From: CAYMKL01 sp964390805
GTDB taxonomy: Bacteria > Chloroflexota > Anaerolineae > VGOG01
Assembly (NCBI GenBank): GCA_964390805.1
Contig: CAYMKL010000017.1
Location: 1-64,000, forward strand
Length of the DNA: 64,000 bases
Direction: 5' to 3'
Shown: positions 48,547 to 57,061 of the stretch, in pieces
Numbering within the stretch: position 1 is the stretch's first letter
Layout of the letters: every line of letters begins with the position of its first letter
The notes under the pieces: generated by a model
Told to the model about the DNA's origin: nothing
Databases searched by the model: none
What the model saw: only the letters and a program-made list of their open reading frames with translations
Program-made: the position numbers and the translations under genes

Positions 48547-48650
48547 GTGCAAGATGACGTGAACGGCGACGGCTACGCCGAAGTCATCATTGGCGCCTCC
48601 TTCACCGGAGCAGTAAGCGCGGGCCGCGCCTATCTATACATGGGAAGAGA
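48547..48650 (+). pseudogene. FG-GAP/integrin-repeat fragment
   Basis: DDVNGDGYAEVIIGASFTG followed by GRAYLYMG is one blade of an FG-GAP beta-propeller (D-x-N-G-D-G calcium loop). Nothing before or after continues it, and there is no start site. Confidence 0.7.
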
Positions 48651-48681
48651 ACGGCTGAAAAAGCTCGCTTCGCAAAAAAAC

Positions 48682-48730
48682 GACGCCAGCCCAGGGTATG
48701 ACCCGAGGCTGGCGTCGGCTGTTTTAGATA
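48682..48730 (+). terminator. Strong hairpin with T-run
   Basis: GACGCCAGCC pairs with GGCTGGCGTC (10 bp), followed by GGCTGTTTTAG. It probably ends transcripts from 47978. Confidence 0.7.
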
Positions 48731-48758
48731 TTGCCGAGGACTGTTCGAGAGGGTGGCG

Positions 48759-48803
48759 TTACAGGAGAGCGAAAACCAGCCAGGCGGCAAAAAGAAGAAC
48801 TCG
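48759..48803 (-). pseudogene. C-terminal relic of a CcdA-like gene
   Basis: On the minus strand the frame ends VLLFAAWLVFALL-stop, matching the last residues VLFVLLAAWLVFALL of the thioredoxin-CcdA fusion at 55429. About 45 bases also align at DNA level. The rest of the gene is gone. Confidence 0.6.
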
Positions 48804-48910
48804 ACACCGGAGTGTCGAGTTCTTCCGTCGTAGAGATTTCCTAAAACCCTCCGGGGCGAGGGTAAGGAAGCAATTCGGCTATCCCACAGAGCCTTACCGA
48901 TAAGGCTCCA
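48795..48910. terminator. Two further hairpins between FG-GAP relic and nrfD
   Basis: GAACTCGACAC-CGGA-GTGTCGAGTTC (48797-48822, 11-bp stem) and AGCCTTA-CCGA-TAAGGCT (48891-48908). The second lies 20 bases past the nrfD stop and could end the molybdoenzyme operon on the minus strand. Confidence 0.6.
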
Positions 48911-48927
48911 AAAGGCAGGCAACGACG

Positions 48928-49890
48928 CTAAAGCTGCCCACCAAAAACGATGACCGCGCGCAGAATGAGCCCGCCTGCCAGCACCATGATGGCCAGCAGC
49001 CCAGCAACCTCACGCGGCGGTGACTTGACGTCACGCAAGATAAGGCTCAGCTCCACACCCAGAGGCAGCAGCAGGCCCACCAGCACCACGCCCACCCAGA
49101 AGGGAAAGCTCAGGGAGCCAGTCAGCAAGCTGTTCACCGACCGCATCGCCTCCGACATGGCCTCTTCGGGGCCCGGGCCGGAGACCCTTTCGGCGGCGTA
49201 GGCCACGCCTGTGGACGAGGTAGCAACCAGGATCAGCAGCCCGGCCAGGGCCAGCACCTCAACCACGCACACCACACTGGCGCCCTTGCACAGCTTGCTC
49301 ATCAGCGGCATCCCAACATGAGGCACCCCTAACGCGCCGATCAAGTTCACGACCGCGATGCCTGTGGCGATGGCCGAGCTGACAAAGAGCACCGGCAGCA
49401 GGGGCGTGCTGGCCCACAGCGGCTGACTCGTCGCACTGAGCAGTACGCCGGTGTAGGCGATGAGCAAGATGGACAGGATGAACGTCACCCAATCCAACAG
49501 GCCCGCCACTCGCTTGACGGCCTTGAAGAGGCCAACCAACTGGGCCAAGCCGCCGGTAACGCGCTTCTCGGTGAGACTCTCCGCCCACCAAGTCAGGAAG
49601 AGAACCGCCGCCAGCACCGCCCAGACGAAGAGCAGCCAGGTGCCCATAGACATAGGTGAAACGGGCCGGAATCGAGCGAACAGATGCCAGGCGCGGAAGG
49701 GATGCCCCAGGTCTATCACCAGCATCATCACGCCAAAGACGACCGCTGGCACCCCCAAAGCCGCCGCCACGCGTTTGGCTCCGAAGTAGTGGCCTCCACT
49801 CAGGCGATGGGCCAGGAACGTGACAAAGTAAGCCCCACCCCCAATGCCGGCCAGCCAGAGATACATGATCACAGGCCATTCCCAATTCAT
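48928..49890 (-). CDS. nrfD: NrfD/PsrC-type membrane subunit
   Basis: 320 residues, 8-9 hydrophobic segments. YLWLAGIGGGAYFVTFLAHR and GHPFRAWHLFARFRPVSPMS are typical of the quinone-interacting subunit of polysulfide, thiosulfate and related reductases. It passes electrons between the quinone pool and the Fe-S subunit. The start overlaps the stop of the ferredoxin-type subunit by 4 bases. Confidence 0.92.
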   Translation of the reverse strand: MNWEWPVIMYLWLAGIGGGAYFVTFLAHRLSGGHYFGAKRVAAALGVPAVVFGVMMLVIDLGHPFRAWHLFARFRPVSPMSMGTWLLFVWAVLAAVLFLTWWAESLTEKRVTGGLAQLVGLFKAVKRVAGLLDWVTFILSILLIAYTGVLLSATSQPLWASTPLLPVLFVSSAIATGIAVVNLIGALGVPHVGMPLMSKLCKGASVVCVVEVLALAGLLILVATSSTGVAYAAERVSGPGPEEAMSEAMRSVNSLLTGSLSFPFWVGVVLVGLLLPLGVELSLILRDVKSPPREVAGLLAIMVLAGGLILRAVIVFGGQL

Positions 49891-50630
49891 TCTGCACTCT
49901 CCTTTCCAACAGTAGCTTCCACGGCCAGCGCATCTTTGCGCTTGAACAACACCCAGAAGGGCAGCGCTGCCAAGGCGCCAGCGGTCAGCACACCGCTGAG
50001 CCAGTTGGCCCCCACAGTCTGTGTTGCCACACGGGGGTTCTCCGGCAGCCCGTAGGCTGCGGGACGGTCGGCCAAGACATAGAGCACATTCAAGCCACCC
50101 AGCTCCTTCTCGCCGTACAGGGTGGCATTGCCATTACCCTTTTGACGCAATTGCGCCACTCGTTGGCGTCCGTTCTGGATCAGCTCATCCCGCTCGCCAA
50201 AAGTGATCGCCCCAAAAGGACAGGCAGCAGCGCAAGCCGTCGGCTCGCCGTCTGCCTTGGCGCCATAGCAGAAGCGGCACTTTTGCGCCGAGCCCTTCGG
50301 TTCGCCAAAGTTCGGGACATCAAAAGGACAGGCCGCCGCGCAGTAACCACAGCCGATACACCATTCCTGGTCAGTTACCACGTGCACGCCATCGGGCTTG
50401 GAGATGGCCCCAGCGGGGCAGACGTTCAGGCAACTGGCCTCAGTACAGTGGTTGCAGGCCAGTTTGATGGAATAAGCACGCACGCTGGGGAAGGTGCCTA
50501 CTTCAAGCTCTTCCATTTTTGTCCAGGCAATGCCGTGTCCCACAGGAACTTCATTGTTTCGTTTGCACTCTACTGTGCAGGCACTGCAATCCAGACATAG
50601 GTCGGTATCTATCAACATTGCCTTTCCCAT
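49887..50630 (-). CDS. 4Fe-4S ferredoxin-type electron-transfer subunit (PsrB/NrfC-like)
   Basis: 247 residues. Four cluster motifs: CLDCSACTVEC, CNHCTEASCLNVCP, CIGCGYCAAACPFDVP and CRFCYGAKADGEPTACAAACP. A single C-terminal membrane helix (SGVLTAGALAALPFWVLF) anchors it. The start at 50630 follows AAGGAGG. It sits between the NrfD and TorD genes of a CISM-type molybdoenzyme operon. Confidence 0.92.
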   Translation of the reverse strand: MGKAMLIDTDLCLDCSACTVECKRNNEVPVGHGIAWTKMEELEVGTFPSVRAYSIKLACNHCTEASCLNVCPAGAISKPDGVHVVTDQEWCIGCGYCAAACPFDVPNFGEPKGSAQKCRFCYGAKADGEPTACAAACPFGAITFGERDELIQNGRQRVAQLRQKGNGNATLYGEKELGGLNVLYVLADRPAAYGLPENPRVATQTVGANWLSGVLTAGALAALPFWVLFKRKDALAVEATVGKESAE

Positions 50631-50656
50631 GTTTTCCTCCTTACTTGAATTGAAAC

Positions 50657-51316
50657 TCAGCGAGGGGCATTCATGCGGAGCCGCTGGGCCTCGGCGCGAA
50701 GCCACATCTCGGTAAGCGGCGCCAGGTGGCGATAGAACGGCTGGCGGGCGCTGTCCTGCACCTTCCGCAGGAACTGGGGCCCCCAACGGAGCAGGTGTTC
50801 CGCCAAGAAGCGCTTCTGGCGCTCTTGCCAGACCTCGCTATCCTCCGCCTCGGCCTCCTGCCGGATCAGATAGAACATGAACTCCAGCTCAGCGGCGATG
50901 TGATCGGGCAGCGCGTCGAATTCCTCGTTCATCGCCAGCCCCGCTTCCTGGTAGGCCTGCAACACTTGGGAAACCGACTCGCCCATCAACAGTCCGCGAC
51001 CGAAATAGGCCGATTCGTAGGGCGGGGCCGGCACGTGCGGCCGGGCGGTGATGAACAGGTACGTGTGCTCAATCTGCAAGTCGGTCAGCAACCGCTCGTC
51101 GTCGCCGTCGTGGCCTTGAACACAAGCCCGCAGGTCGGCCAGGGTCAAAGCTATCCCCAGGTTCAGCACCTCGTCCGCAGCGGCCAGTTCGTTCCACGTC
51201 TCGTGGGCGCGCAGCACCGCCAACAAGCTGGCGTCGGGATAAGTGAACCCCTGCACCAGGAAGCGACAAAGCAGCAGTCGCGCGACCGTTTCTTCCGCCA
51301 AGACCGTCTCCGCCAT
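50657..51316 (-). CDS. torD: TorD/DmsD-family molybdoenzyme chaperone
   Basis: 219 residues, all-helical. LLCRFLVQGFTYPD, EHTYLFITARPHVPAPPYES (Tyr/Phe-Pro-Tyr core), and AELEFMFYLIRQEAE match TorD-type proteins, which bind the Tat signal of the catalytic subunit and help cofactor insertion. It lies 11 bases after the catalytic-subunit gene, its presumed client. Confidence 0.88.
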   Translation of the reverse strand: MAETVLAEETVARLLLCRFLVQGFTYPDASLLAVLRAHETWNELAAADEVLNLGIALTLADLRACVQGHDGDDERLLTDLQIEHTYLFITARPHVPAPPYESAYFGRGLLMGESVSQVLQAYQEAGLAMNEEFDALPDHIAAELEFMFYLIRQEAEAEDSEVWQERQKRFLAEHLLRWGPQFLRKVQDSARQPFYRHLAPLTEMWLRAEAQRLRMNAPR

Positions 51317-51327
51317 TGTCTGCCCTT

Positions 51328-53559
51328 CTATACCTTGTACACTTTGAGCACTACGTCTTCCATGTAGGCAGCCATGTCCGGTGTGTTGAGCTTGAGCTGC
51401 TCCTCGATGGTCATCGACGGGATCAGATCGCCGGCATTGGCTCCTACGCCCTGCGCCACGCCGTAGCCGCTGCTCCAGTGGCCGAAGCCGTGATCAATGG
51501 CCAGGCAGTCGGGCCGGATGCCGCGTATTAGCTTAGTCTTGATCTTGATCTTGCCCGTCACAGATTCCACATAGACCTCGTCGCCGTCGGCAATGCCCAT
51601 CTCTTCGGCAGTGCTACGGTTGATGAGCACCCGGTTCTCCGGCCAGATTTCCCGAAGCACCGGATCGTTCTGGCTCTGGGTCATGCGCTCAAACGGCTTA
51701 CGATAGATGAGCAAGTGGAAGGGATACTCGTTGCTCGTTGAAGAACGCGGCGGAATCCAGTTCGGTAGCGGGTCGTGGCCCAGGTCCTCCAGCACGGTCG
51801 AGTAGAGCTCGATCTTCTTGGTCGGCGTGTTGAACTCGGTCTTGGGCTTGAGGGGCTGCTCCTCACCGAACATGCCACCGGCAGCTTTGATCTGATCCTT
51901 GGTGACGCCCAGGGCCTCCAGTTGAGCAGTCAGGATCGCCTTGCCGCCCATGCCCTCCGGCGCGTACTCGCCCAGGCCCATCTTGCGCAGCAGCGAGACA
52001 ACCACGCCGCCGAAACCCTTGGTATCGTGGACGGCAGGCAATGCCTCGCGCAGCGCCACCTGGGGATACATGGCCTGGTACGTCCGCTGATTGAGGCCGC
52101 TGCCCTCAAAGAACGTGTTGTCAGGCAGAACGACGTCGGCGAACTGCACCATCTCGCTGGGCAGGATGTCGCTGACAGCGATGAAGTCGAGGGTCTTAAG
52201 CGCCTCGGCCACCCGGGCCGGGTTGGGGAAGGCCAACAGGTTGTGCTTCCACACCACCGCCGCCTTGATCGGGTAGGGCTGTTGACTCAGAATGCCCTCG
52301 GCCAGCGTGCTGAAGGAGCCCTTACCTAGTTGCTTCATCAGAGGGAATCTCTCCATGCCGTCAATGCGGGGGCCTTTGAGGGTGTCGGGATAAGGGGGCA
52401 TGTCGAACACATCGCCAAGGCCAGGCAACTTGTGCTTGCGGTCCAGGATGTGGCCGCCGGGCCGGTCCAGGCTGCCGGCGAGAGCATCGAGGATGATGAA
52501 GCAGCGGTTGAGCTGCCAGCTATTGGCATAGTTGGGGCCACCGGCATCCCGCTTATGGTGGGCAATCACCGCTGGCTTGGTGGTGGCGTAATCGCGGGCC
52601 ACGTGGGCAATAGTCTCGGCAGGAACCTCGCAGATGGAGGCCGCCCATTCCGGCGTATAGCCCTGCACAGCCTCTTTGAGTTCGTCAAAGCCGTAGGTGT
52701 AGTTCTCTACGAACTCGTGGTCGTACAGGTCTTCGTTTATGATGACGCGGATCATGGCAAGGGTGAAGGCCAGGTCGGTGCCTGGCTTAACGGGAATCCA
52801 CTCATCGGCCTTTGAGGCGGTGATGGACATGCGAGGGTCGAGCACGACCAGCCGTGCTCCGTTGAGGCGAGCGCGGTTTACCCCCCGCCCCCAGCGGTTC
52901 TTGGACTTGCCCATGCCGTCCCAGCCGAAGGACAGGATGTACTTGGCGTGCTCATAGTCCACGGTCCAAACCTTATCCTTGCCAGTGACGCATGCCCGCC
53001 ACATGACGCCGTGGGTGGCGTAGCAGGTATTGATGTGGACAATGAGGTTAGGTGTACCGATGGCCTTGGAGAAGTGTTTGGGCCAAGGTTTGGGTCGAGC
53101 AATGACGGCGATGGCTTGGGGGCCGTGGGTATCACCGATCTCCTTGAGCTTGCTAGCGGTCAGGTCCAGCGCCTCATCCCAGGAGATCTTGACCCAGCCG
53201 GGATCCGCACCAACGCCCTTCTCGGGGTTGGTGCGCTTCATGGGGTACTTGAGGCGGTCGGGGTCGTAAAGGAAACGCAGACCCGAATAGCCCTTGACGC
53301 ATAGCTTACCCTCGGCTGTCTGATCCTTGGGGTTGCCCATCAGGCGAACGATACGTCCATCGCGCAGGTGGGCGATGTAGGCGCAGCCCATACTGCACAC
53401 GCCGCACGTGCCGTACAGGGTTTCGTCTGCTGCCCTGGCAGCGTAAGCGGTGGGCATCGGCACGAAGGCCCGCAGCTTACTGCCCAACAGCAGACTGCCA
53501 CTGGCGGCGCCGCTCAGCTTGAGAAAACTGCGCCGCGATATCCGGTGTTCTGAACTCAT
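51328..53559 (-). CDS. Molybdopterin oxidoreductase catalytic subunit (Psr/Phs type)
   Basis: 743 residues. The Tat signal SRRSFLKLSGAASGSLLLG is near residue 8. The N-terminal [4Fe-4S] site is CGVCSMGCAYIAHLRDGR plus GKLCVKG; the probable Mo ligand is Cys in HINTCYATHG (about 180). The C-terminal molybdopterin domain shows NRVLINRSTAEEMGIADGD. Order A-TorD-B-C matches polysulfide/thiosulfate/tetrathionate-type reductases; sulfur substrates are likely, but arsenate or other oxyanions are not excluded. Own promoter at 53715-53743. Confidence 0.9.
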   Translation of the reverse strand: MSSEHRISRRSFLKLSGAASGSLLLGSKLRAFVPMPTAYAARAADETLYGTCGVCSMGCAYIAHLRDGRIVRLMGNPKDQTAEGKLCVKGYSGLRFLYDPDRLKYPMKRTNPEKGVGADPGWVKISWDEALDLTASKLKEIGDTHGPQAIAVIARPKPWPKHFSKAIGTPNLIVHINTCYATHGVMWRACVTGKDKVWTVDYEHAKYILSFGWDGMGKSKNRWGRGVNRARLNGARLVVLDPRMSITASKADEWIPVKPGTDLAFTLAMIRVIINEDLYDHEFVENYTYGFDELKEAVQGYTPEWAASICEVPAETIAHVARDYATTKPAVIAHHKRDAGGPNYANSWQLNRCFIILDALAGSLDRPGGHILDRKHKLPGLGDVFDMPPYPDTLKGPRIDGMERFPLMKQLGKGSFSTLAEGILSQQPYPIKAAVVWKHNLLAFPNPARVAEALKTLDFIAVSDILPSEMVQFADVVLPDNTFFEGSGLNQRTYQAMYPQVALREALPAVHDTKGFGGVVVSLLRKMGLGEYAPEGMGGKAILTAQLEALGVTKDQIKAAGGMFGEEQPLKPKTEFNTPTKKIELYSTVLEDLGHDPLPNWIPPRSSTSNEYPFHLLIYRKPFERMTQSQNDPVLREIWPENRVLINRSTAEEMGIADGDEVYVESVTGKIKIKTKLIRGIRPDCLAIDHGFGHWSSGYGVAQGVGANAGDLIPSMTIEEQLKLNTPDMAAYMEDVVLKVYKV

Positions 53560-53708
53560 AGTTCTTTGCTCCTTTCTGCCGGAAATGTTGTCGTTGCTGA
53601 CATCATCACTGACGAAAACACAGTTTTCAAATAGCCTCCTCCTCAGTTTGTTTTTGGAATAGGTCTGGCCGAAAGATATATTGTGTTAATCAATGCATAC
53701 ACTAATCA
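53560..53708 (-). promoter_or_regulatory. Leader of the molybdoenzyme operon
   Basis: About 149 nt, AT-rich, with TTAATCAATGCATACACTAATCA near its 5' end given here as a loose inverted-type region; no FNR or CRP box clear enough to call. AAAGGAGC lies before the ATG. Confidence 0.35.
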
Positions 53709-53714
53709 TTCGAG

Positions 53715-53743
53715 ATTATATCACATTTTGCTGGTACTGTCAA
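53715..53743 (-). promoter_or_regulatory. Perfect consensus sigma70 promoter of the Psr-type operon
   Basis: Minus-strand TTGACA (53738-53743), 17 bases, TATAAT (53715-53720), no mismatch. Confidence 0.88.
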
Positions 53744-53796
53744 ATGTGCTTTCATCCATTTGTCTGTCTTTGACATTGCCCGCCTTCGAAGCAAAT

Positions 53797-53834
53797 GCAA
53801 AAGACGCGCGGTAGAGAATTCTGCCGCGCGTCTA
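53797..53834 (-). terminator. Terminator of the GntR/SPFH operon
   Basis: GACGCGCGG pairs with CCGCGCGTC (9 bp) and is followed on the minus strand by TTTTGC. Confidence 0.85.
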
Positions 53835-53860
53835 GGGCTCCAGGATACCTGGCGTTCATG

Positions 53861-54799
53861 TTATGTATCAGGCGACGATTCCGATGTGGCTGGATCGGCG
53901 ACAGCAGCATCCATTGACACAGACGCAGCCACGCCATAGGCAGCGCCCAACGTGCTGACCGCATCGCTGGGCACGATGATGAGTGAGCCGCGTTCCTTCA
54001 TCCCTTCAAACAGCATGTTCATGGCGCGCAAACGAAAGGCCAGCGGCTTTTGGGCATAGATCTCCGACGCTTCGAGAAAGCTGCTAGCTACCTGCTTTTC
54101 CGCCTCGCCCAGAATGAGGCGAGCCTGGCGCTCGCGTTCGGCTTGGGCCTGACGGGACATGGCGTCTTCCAGCGGCGCAGGGATGACAATGTCACGTATC
54201 TCGACTGAGTTGACGGTAATGCCCCAGGGAGTAGTACGCTGATCAATGACCGTTTGCAGCTCCAGGTCCATCTTTTCCCGGCCCACCAGGATGTCGGCCA
54301 GCATCATCTTACCGATGATGTCGCGCAGGGCGGTTTGGGCAGCCCAGGAGATGGCGGCATGGTAATCCTTGACTTCCAGGGCCGCTTTGCGGGCGTCCCA
54401 CACGTGCCAAAAGAGCACCGCGTCCACGTCCACCGGTACGGTGTCTTTAGTCAATGTCCGTTCGGCGCTGAACGGCGTGACCATGACCCGGTGATCCACC
54501 CAGGCCGCGACACTGTCCGCAATGGGGGCGATCACAAAGAGACCTGGCGATACCACGTGGTGAAAACGTCCAAAGCGCAGAACGACCGCCTTTTCCCACT
54601 GCTGCACGATCTTGACCGCAAAAAGCGCCCACAGGCCAGGGGCAAGCGAGAGCCATTGCCACAGGGTTTGGTGGGTCAGGTAGCTGGTAGCTACACCGAT
54701 AGTGACGATGATCACAAACAGTGTAAAGGAGACGCCATTGAAAACCCGAAAACGATAGTCCGTCTCCAGAGTGACTTTCTTGCCTACTTGATCACTCAT
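53861..54799 (-). CDS. SPFH/stomatin-like (slipin) membrane protein
   Basis: 312 residues. Two N-terminal membrane segments (about 20-65) are followed by the band-7 domain: QWEKAVVLRFGRFHHVVSPGL, VPVDVDAVLFWHVWDA, GITVNSVEIRDIVIP, then a helical AQAERERQARLILGEAEKQ tail. Such proteins organise membrane microdomains and protease complexes. The usual NfeD partner is absent; instead it is coupled by an 8-base overlap to a GntR regulator. Confidence 0.9.
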   Translation of the reverse strand: MSDQVGKKVTLETDYRFRVFNGVSFTLFVIIVTIGVATSYLTHQTLWQWLSLAPGLWALFAVKIVQQWEKAVVLRFGRFHHVVSPGLFVIAPIADSVAAWVDHRVMVTPFSAERTLTKDTVPVDVDAVLFWHVWDARKAALEVKDYHAAISWAAQTALRDIIGKMMLADILVGREKMDLELQTVIDQRTTPWGITVNSVEIRDIVIPAPLEDAMSRQAQAERERQARLILGEAEKQVASSFLEASEIYAQKPLAFRLRAMNMLFEGMKERGSLIIVPSDAVSTLGAAYGVAASVSMDAAVADPATSESSPDT

Positions 54800-55214
54800 C
54801 GGGACCTCCTAGGTCTATTCCCTGAAGCTTTTCCTTCCAGGCTGCGGTTTGGTTGTCCATACATTCTTCTATCTCTGCAAGAGAGTATCCCATCGCCCGT
54901 GCCTCGACAATGGCTTTCTCTATAATGTTACATAGCGCCTGTCGCCCCAGGTCATCCAAAGCAGTTCTGTCCTCCGGCTCGATAACGAAGGTGCCGCGCC
55001 CCTGCTGCGTGGCCAGCAGACCTTCGCGCTCTAATTCGGAGTAAGCACGGGCCACCGTGTTGGGGTTGACCGTCAGCTCCACTGACAGCTCTCGGATGGT
55101 TGGCAACTGATCGCCCGGAACCAGCGTACGGTTAGCAATGAGCGACTTGAATTGCTCTTTGATCTGAATGTACCGAGGTACGCCAGCCTTCTGGTCTATA
55201 CGTATTTTGTACAT
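54792..55214 (-). CDS. GntR-family regulator, YtrA type
   Basis: 140 residues. The winged helix is QIKEQFKSLIANRTLVPGDQ, TIRELSVELTVNPNTVARAY and GLLATQQGRGTFV. The effector domain is only a short C-terminal helix, as in the YtrA subfamily, which often regulates a downstream membrane or transporter gene. It overlaps the SPFH gene by 8 bases, making autoregulation of both likely. Start ATG at 55214. Confidence 0.88.
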   Translation of the reverse strand: MYKIRIDQKAGVPRYIQIKEQFKSLIANRTLVPGDQLPTIRELSVELTVNPNTVARAYSELEREGLLATQQGRGTFVIEPEDRTALDDLGRQALCNIIEKAIVEARAMGYSLAEIEECMDNQTAAWKEKLQGIDLGGPDE

Positions 55215-55250
55215 CGCGGTCGCTTCTTGGCCACCAGGCAAAGGATTGCA

Positions 55251-55313
55251 CTAGTTTACTAACAAATCAATGGTTTGGTTCCTTAATTTATACCATAAGT
55301 GTCCTTTTGTCAA
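55251..55313 (-). promoter_or_regulatory. Promoter and possible operator of the GntR/SPFH operon
   Basis: Minus-strand TTGACA at 55308-55313 with either TATAAA (55287-55292, 15-base spacer) or TAAATT (55285-55290, 17-base spacer). The palindrome TAGT-TT-ACTA (55252-55261) just downstream is a candidate GntR operator. The rest of 55314-55428 shows nothing clear. Confidence 0.5.
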
Positions 55314-55428
55314 ATGGGGTTGAAGAACGAGCCGGAAAGGGCGCGGAATCCCAACCTGTCTGTCGCTGAGGGTCCACCAGTGAACGATGATGCTCCCCAT
55401 GCGCCAGATCAAGTAGGGATTGGTATGG

Positions 55429-56964
55429 TCACAAGAGAGCGAAAACCAGCCACGCGGCCAGCAGGACGAACAGTACAGCCGTGACCAACTTCACCGTCGC
55501 CGCCCGGCGGTTGATGAACTGGCCCAATTGCTGAGACGTGGTGCCAAAGTAGGCCAACAAGAAGATCACCACCAGCGGCAGGATGAACATCAGGTTGTAG
55601 AGCACCAGGTACAGCCCGGCTCTGGCTTGCAAGCCCGGCACCCCCAACACAAAGATGATGGTCGGCAAGTAGACCTGCCCCGTGCAGGCCAGCTCGATAA
55701 CCGAGATCACCACTCCGGTGCCAAAGGACACTGGCACAAAGGCTCGCAGGCCTGCCCTGAGCCCCGCCGAAGGGCCCGCCCCCTCGCGGATGACGCGGTT
55801 GATCCAGCGCCGCAAGCGGAGGGGCAGTTTGAGCCGCATATCCTCTGGCTTGCCCTGGCGGGCCTGCCACCAGTCGTACAGGCTGAGGGCCGCCAGGAAC
55901 AGGCACAGCGCCGCCGTCAGGCCGTACACCCAGCGGCTCACCGCGCTCAAGAAGGGCAATGAAGCCATGAACTTGAGCAGCCCCACCCCCACCCCCAGGT
56001 AGGTCAGGAACACCCCCAGAGTGAAGGCTAGGCCCACAGCCAGCACCTCCCGCTGCTGGCGGCCCACGAAAGCCAGGTAGGAGATGAAAAAGACGATGGT
56101 GGCAAAGGCGCACGGATTGAGGCCATCAATCAGGCCCGCGAAGACTACGGTAAAGACGCCCAACGACTCGAAACGCTCGACGATGCTCTGCTCCACCGCT
56201 GCAGGGTCGAAGTCATCCCAGGTGGGCGGCGCGCCGCTGGCGGCGTACTTCTCCACCAACGCCTCCAGGCTGCGGGCGTTGATCTCCTCACCGATGAGCG
56301 CCGTGACGCCATGTGATGAAACGGCGTCGTCGCCCACGAAGACGGCCGGCGCGGTGAGACGCTTTTCCACTGGCACACCAGCCTGTTCACCCAACCACTC
56401 GTTCAAGGCCGAGTGCTCCCTCACGTCGAACTCGGCGACTGCCAGCGAATAGCGTTCCTGGAGATAGCGCAAGTCGAACTCGACGCGGCCGCACTCCCGG
56501 CAGCCGGTCTGGTAGAAGTAGGCCAGGTGGATGAGGGGTGTGTCACCCGTCGGGGCAGGCGTCGCGCCGGAGCGGGACGGATAGTCCACGCCGCCGGCAG
56601 CCAGGTAATTGGCAATGGTCTCATCCAAGTGCTCGCGAATCTCGTCCTCTCCAATCAGGGCCGTATCGCCGACGAAGACTTCCGGGATGCTCACCTTCTC
56701 CGGCGGTATCTGGTAGGCGGTCTCCATATCGAGCAGCCACTCGTAGTTGTCAGGGTCAGAGATCTCGATGGACTGCATTTCCAGTTGTGCCCCGTACTTC
56801 TCCTGCAGAGACGGGAGCACCTCGTCCATCACCACCTGGCAATGCTCGCAGTCCTGTGAGTAGAAGAACAACAGGTGAACAACTGGCTCATCAGCTTGGA
56901 CTGGAAGTAGCAGGAAAACCAGCGACAGCAACAGTACTAACAGTAGTGTAGCCTTTTGTCTCAT
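55429..56964 (-). CDS. Exported double-thioredoxin protein fused to a CcdA-type membrane domain
   Basis: 511 residues. After a signal or anchor helix (about 5-22) come two thioredoxin-like domains, with FYSQDCEHCQVV (about 40) and FYQTGCRECGRV (about 155), then a six-helix CcdA/DsbD domain (GLIDGLNPCAFATIVFF, VELACTGQVYLPTI). The paired Cys in the membrane domain can move reducing power across the membrane to the thioredoxin domains. Residues AGPSAGLRAGLRAF (about 405) correspond to a CTGAGC-CCGAAGG-type small repeat and look like an in-frame insertion. ATG 56964 is the only sensible start, though AGGAGGG is 15 bases away. Confidence 0.86.
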   Translation of the reverse strand: MRQKATLLLVLLLSLVFLLLPVQADEPVVHLLFFYSQDCEHCQVVMDEVLPSLQEKYGAQLEMQSIEISDPDNYEWLLDMETAYQIPPEKVSIPEVFVGDTALIGEDEIREHLDETIANYLAAGGVDYPSRSGATPAPTGDTPLIHLAYFYQTGCRECGRVEFDLRYLQERYSLAVAEFDVREHSALNEWLGEQAGVPVEKRLTAPAVFVGDDAVSSHGVTALIGEEINARSLEALVEKYAASGAPPTWDDFDPAAVEQSIVERFESLGVFTVVFAGLIDGLNPCAFATIVFFISYLAFVGRQQREVLAVGLAFTLGVFLTYLGVGVGLLKFMASLPFLSAVSRWVYGLTAALCLFLAALSLYDWWQARQGKPEDMRLKLPLRLRRWINRVIREGAGPSAGLRAGLRAFVPVSFGTGVVISVIELACTGQVYLPTIIFVLGVPGLQARAGLYLVLYNLMFILPLVVIFLLAYFGTTSQQLGQFINRRAATVKLVTAVLFVLLAAWLVFALL

Positions 56965-56998
56965 AACGCCTAAACCTATCCCTCCTGACCTAATGCAC

Positions 56999-57061
56999 CT
57001 ACGATTCAATAGAGTCAAACTCCAGACAAAAGCGACCATACCCCGGAATGGCAAACCTCAG
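56999..57061 (-). pseudogene. C-terminal relic of a gene like 63199-63405
   Basis: The frame reads LRFAIPGYGRFCLEFDSIES then TAG; the 68-residue protein at 63199-63405 has LRFAIAGYGRFYLKFDPVP. At 63 kb that gene also precedes a thioredoxin/CcdA pair, so gene order is shared. The relic begins exactly in the stop codon of the molybdoenzyme gene, which marks a recombination junction. Confidence 0.7.
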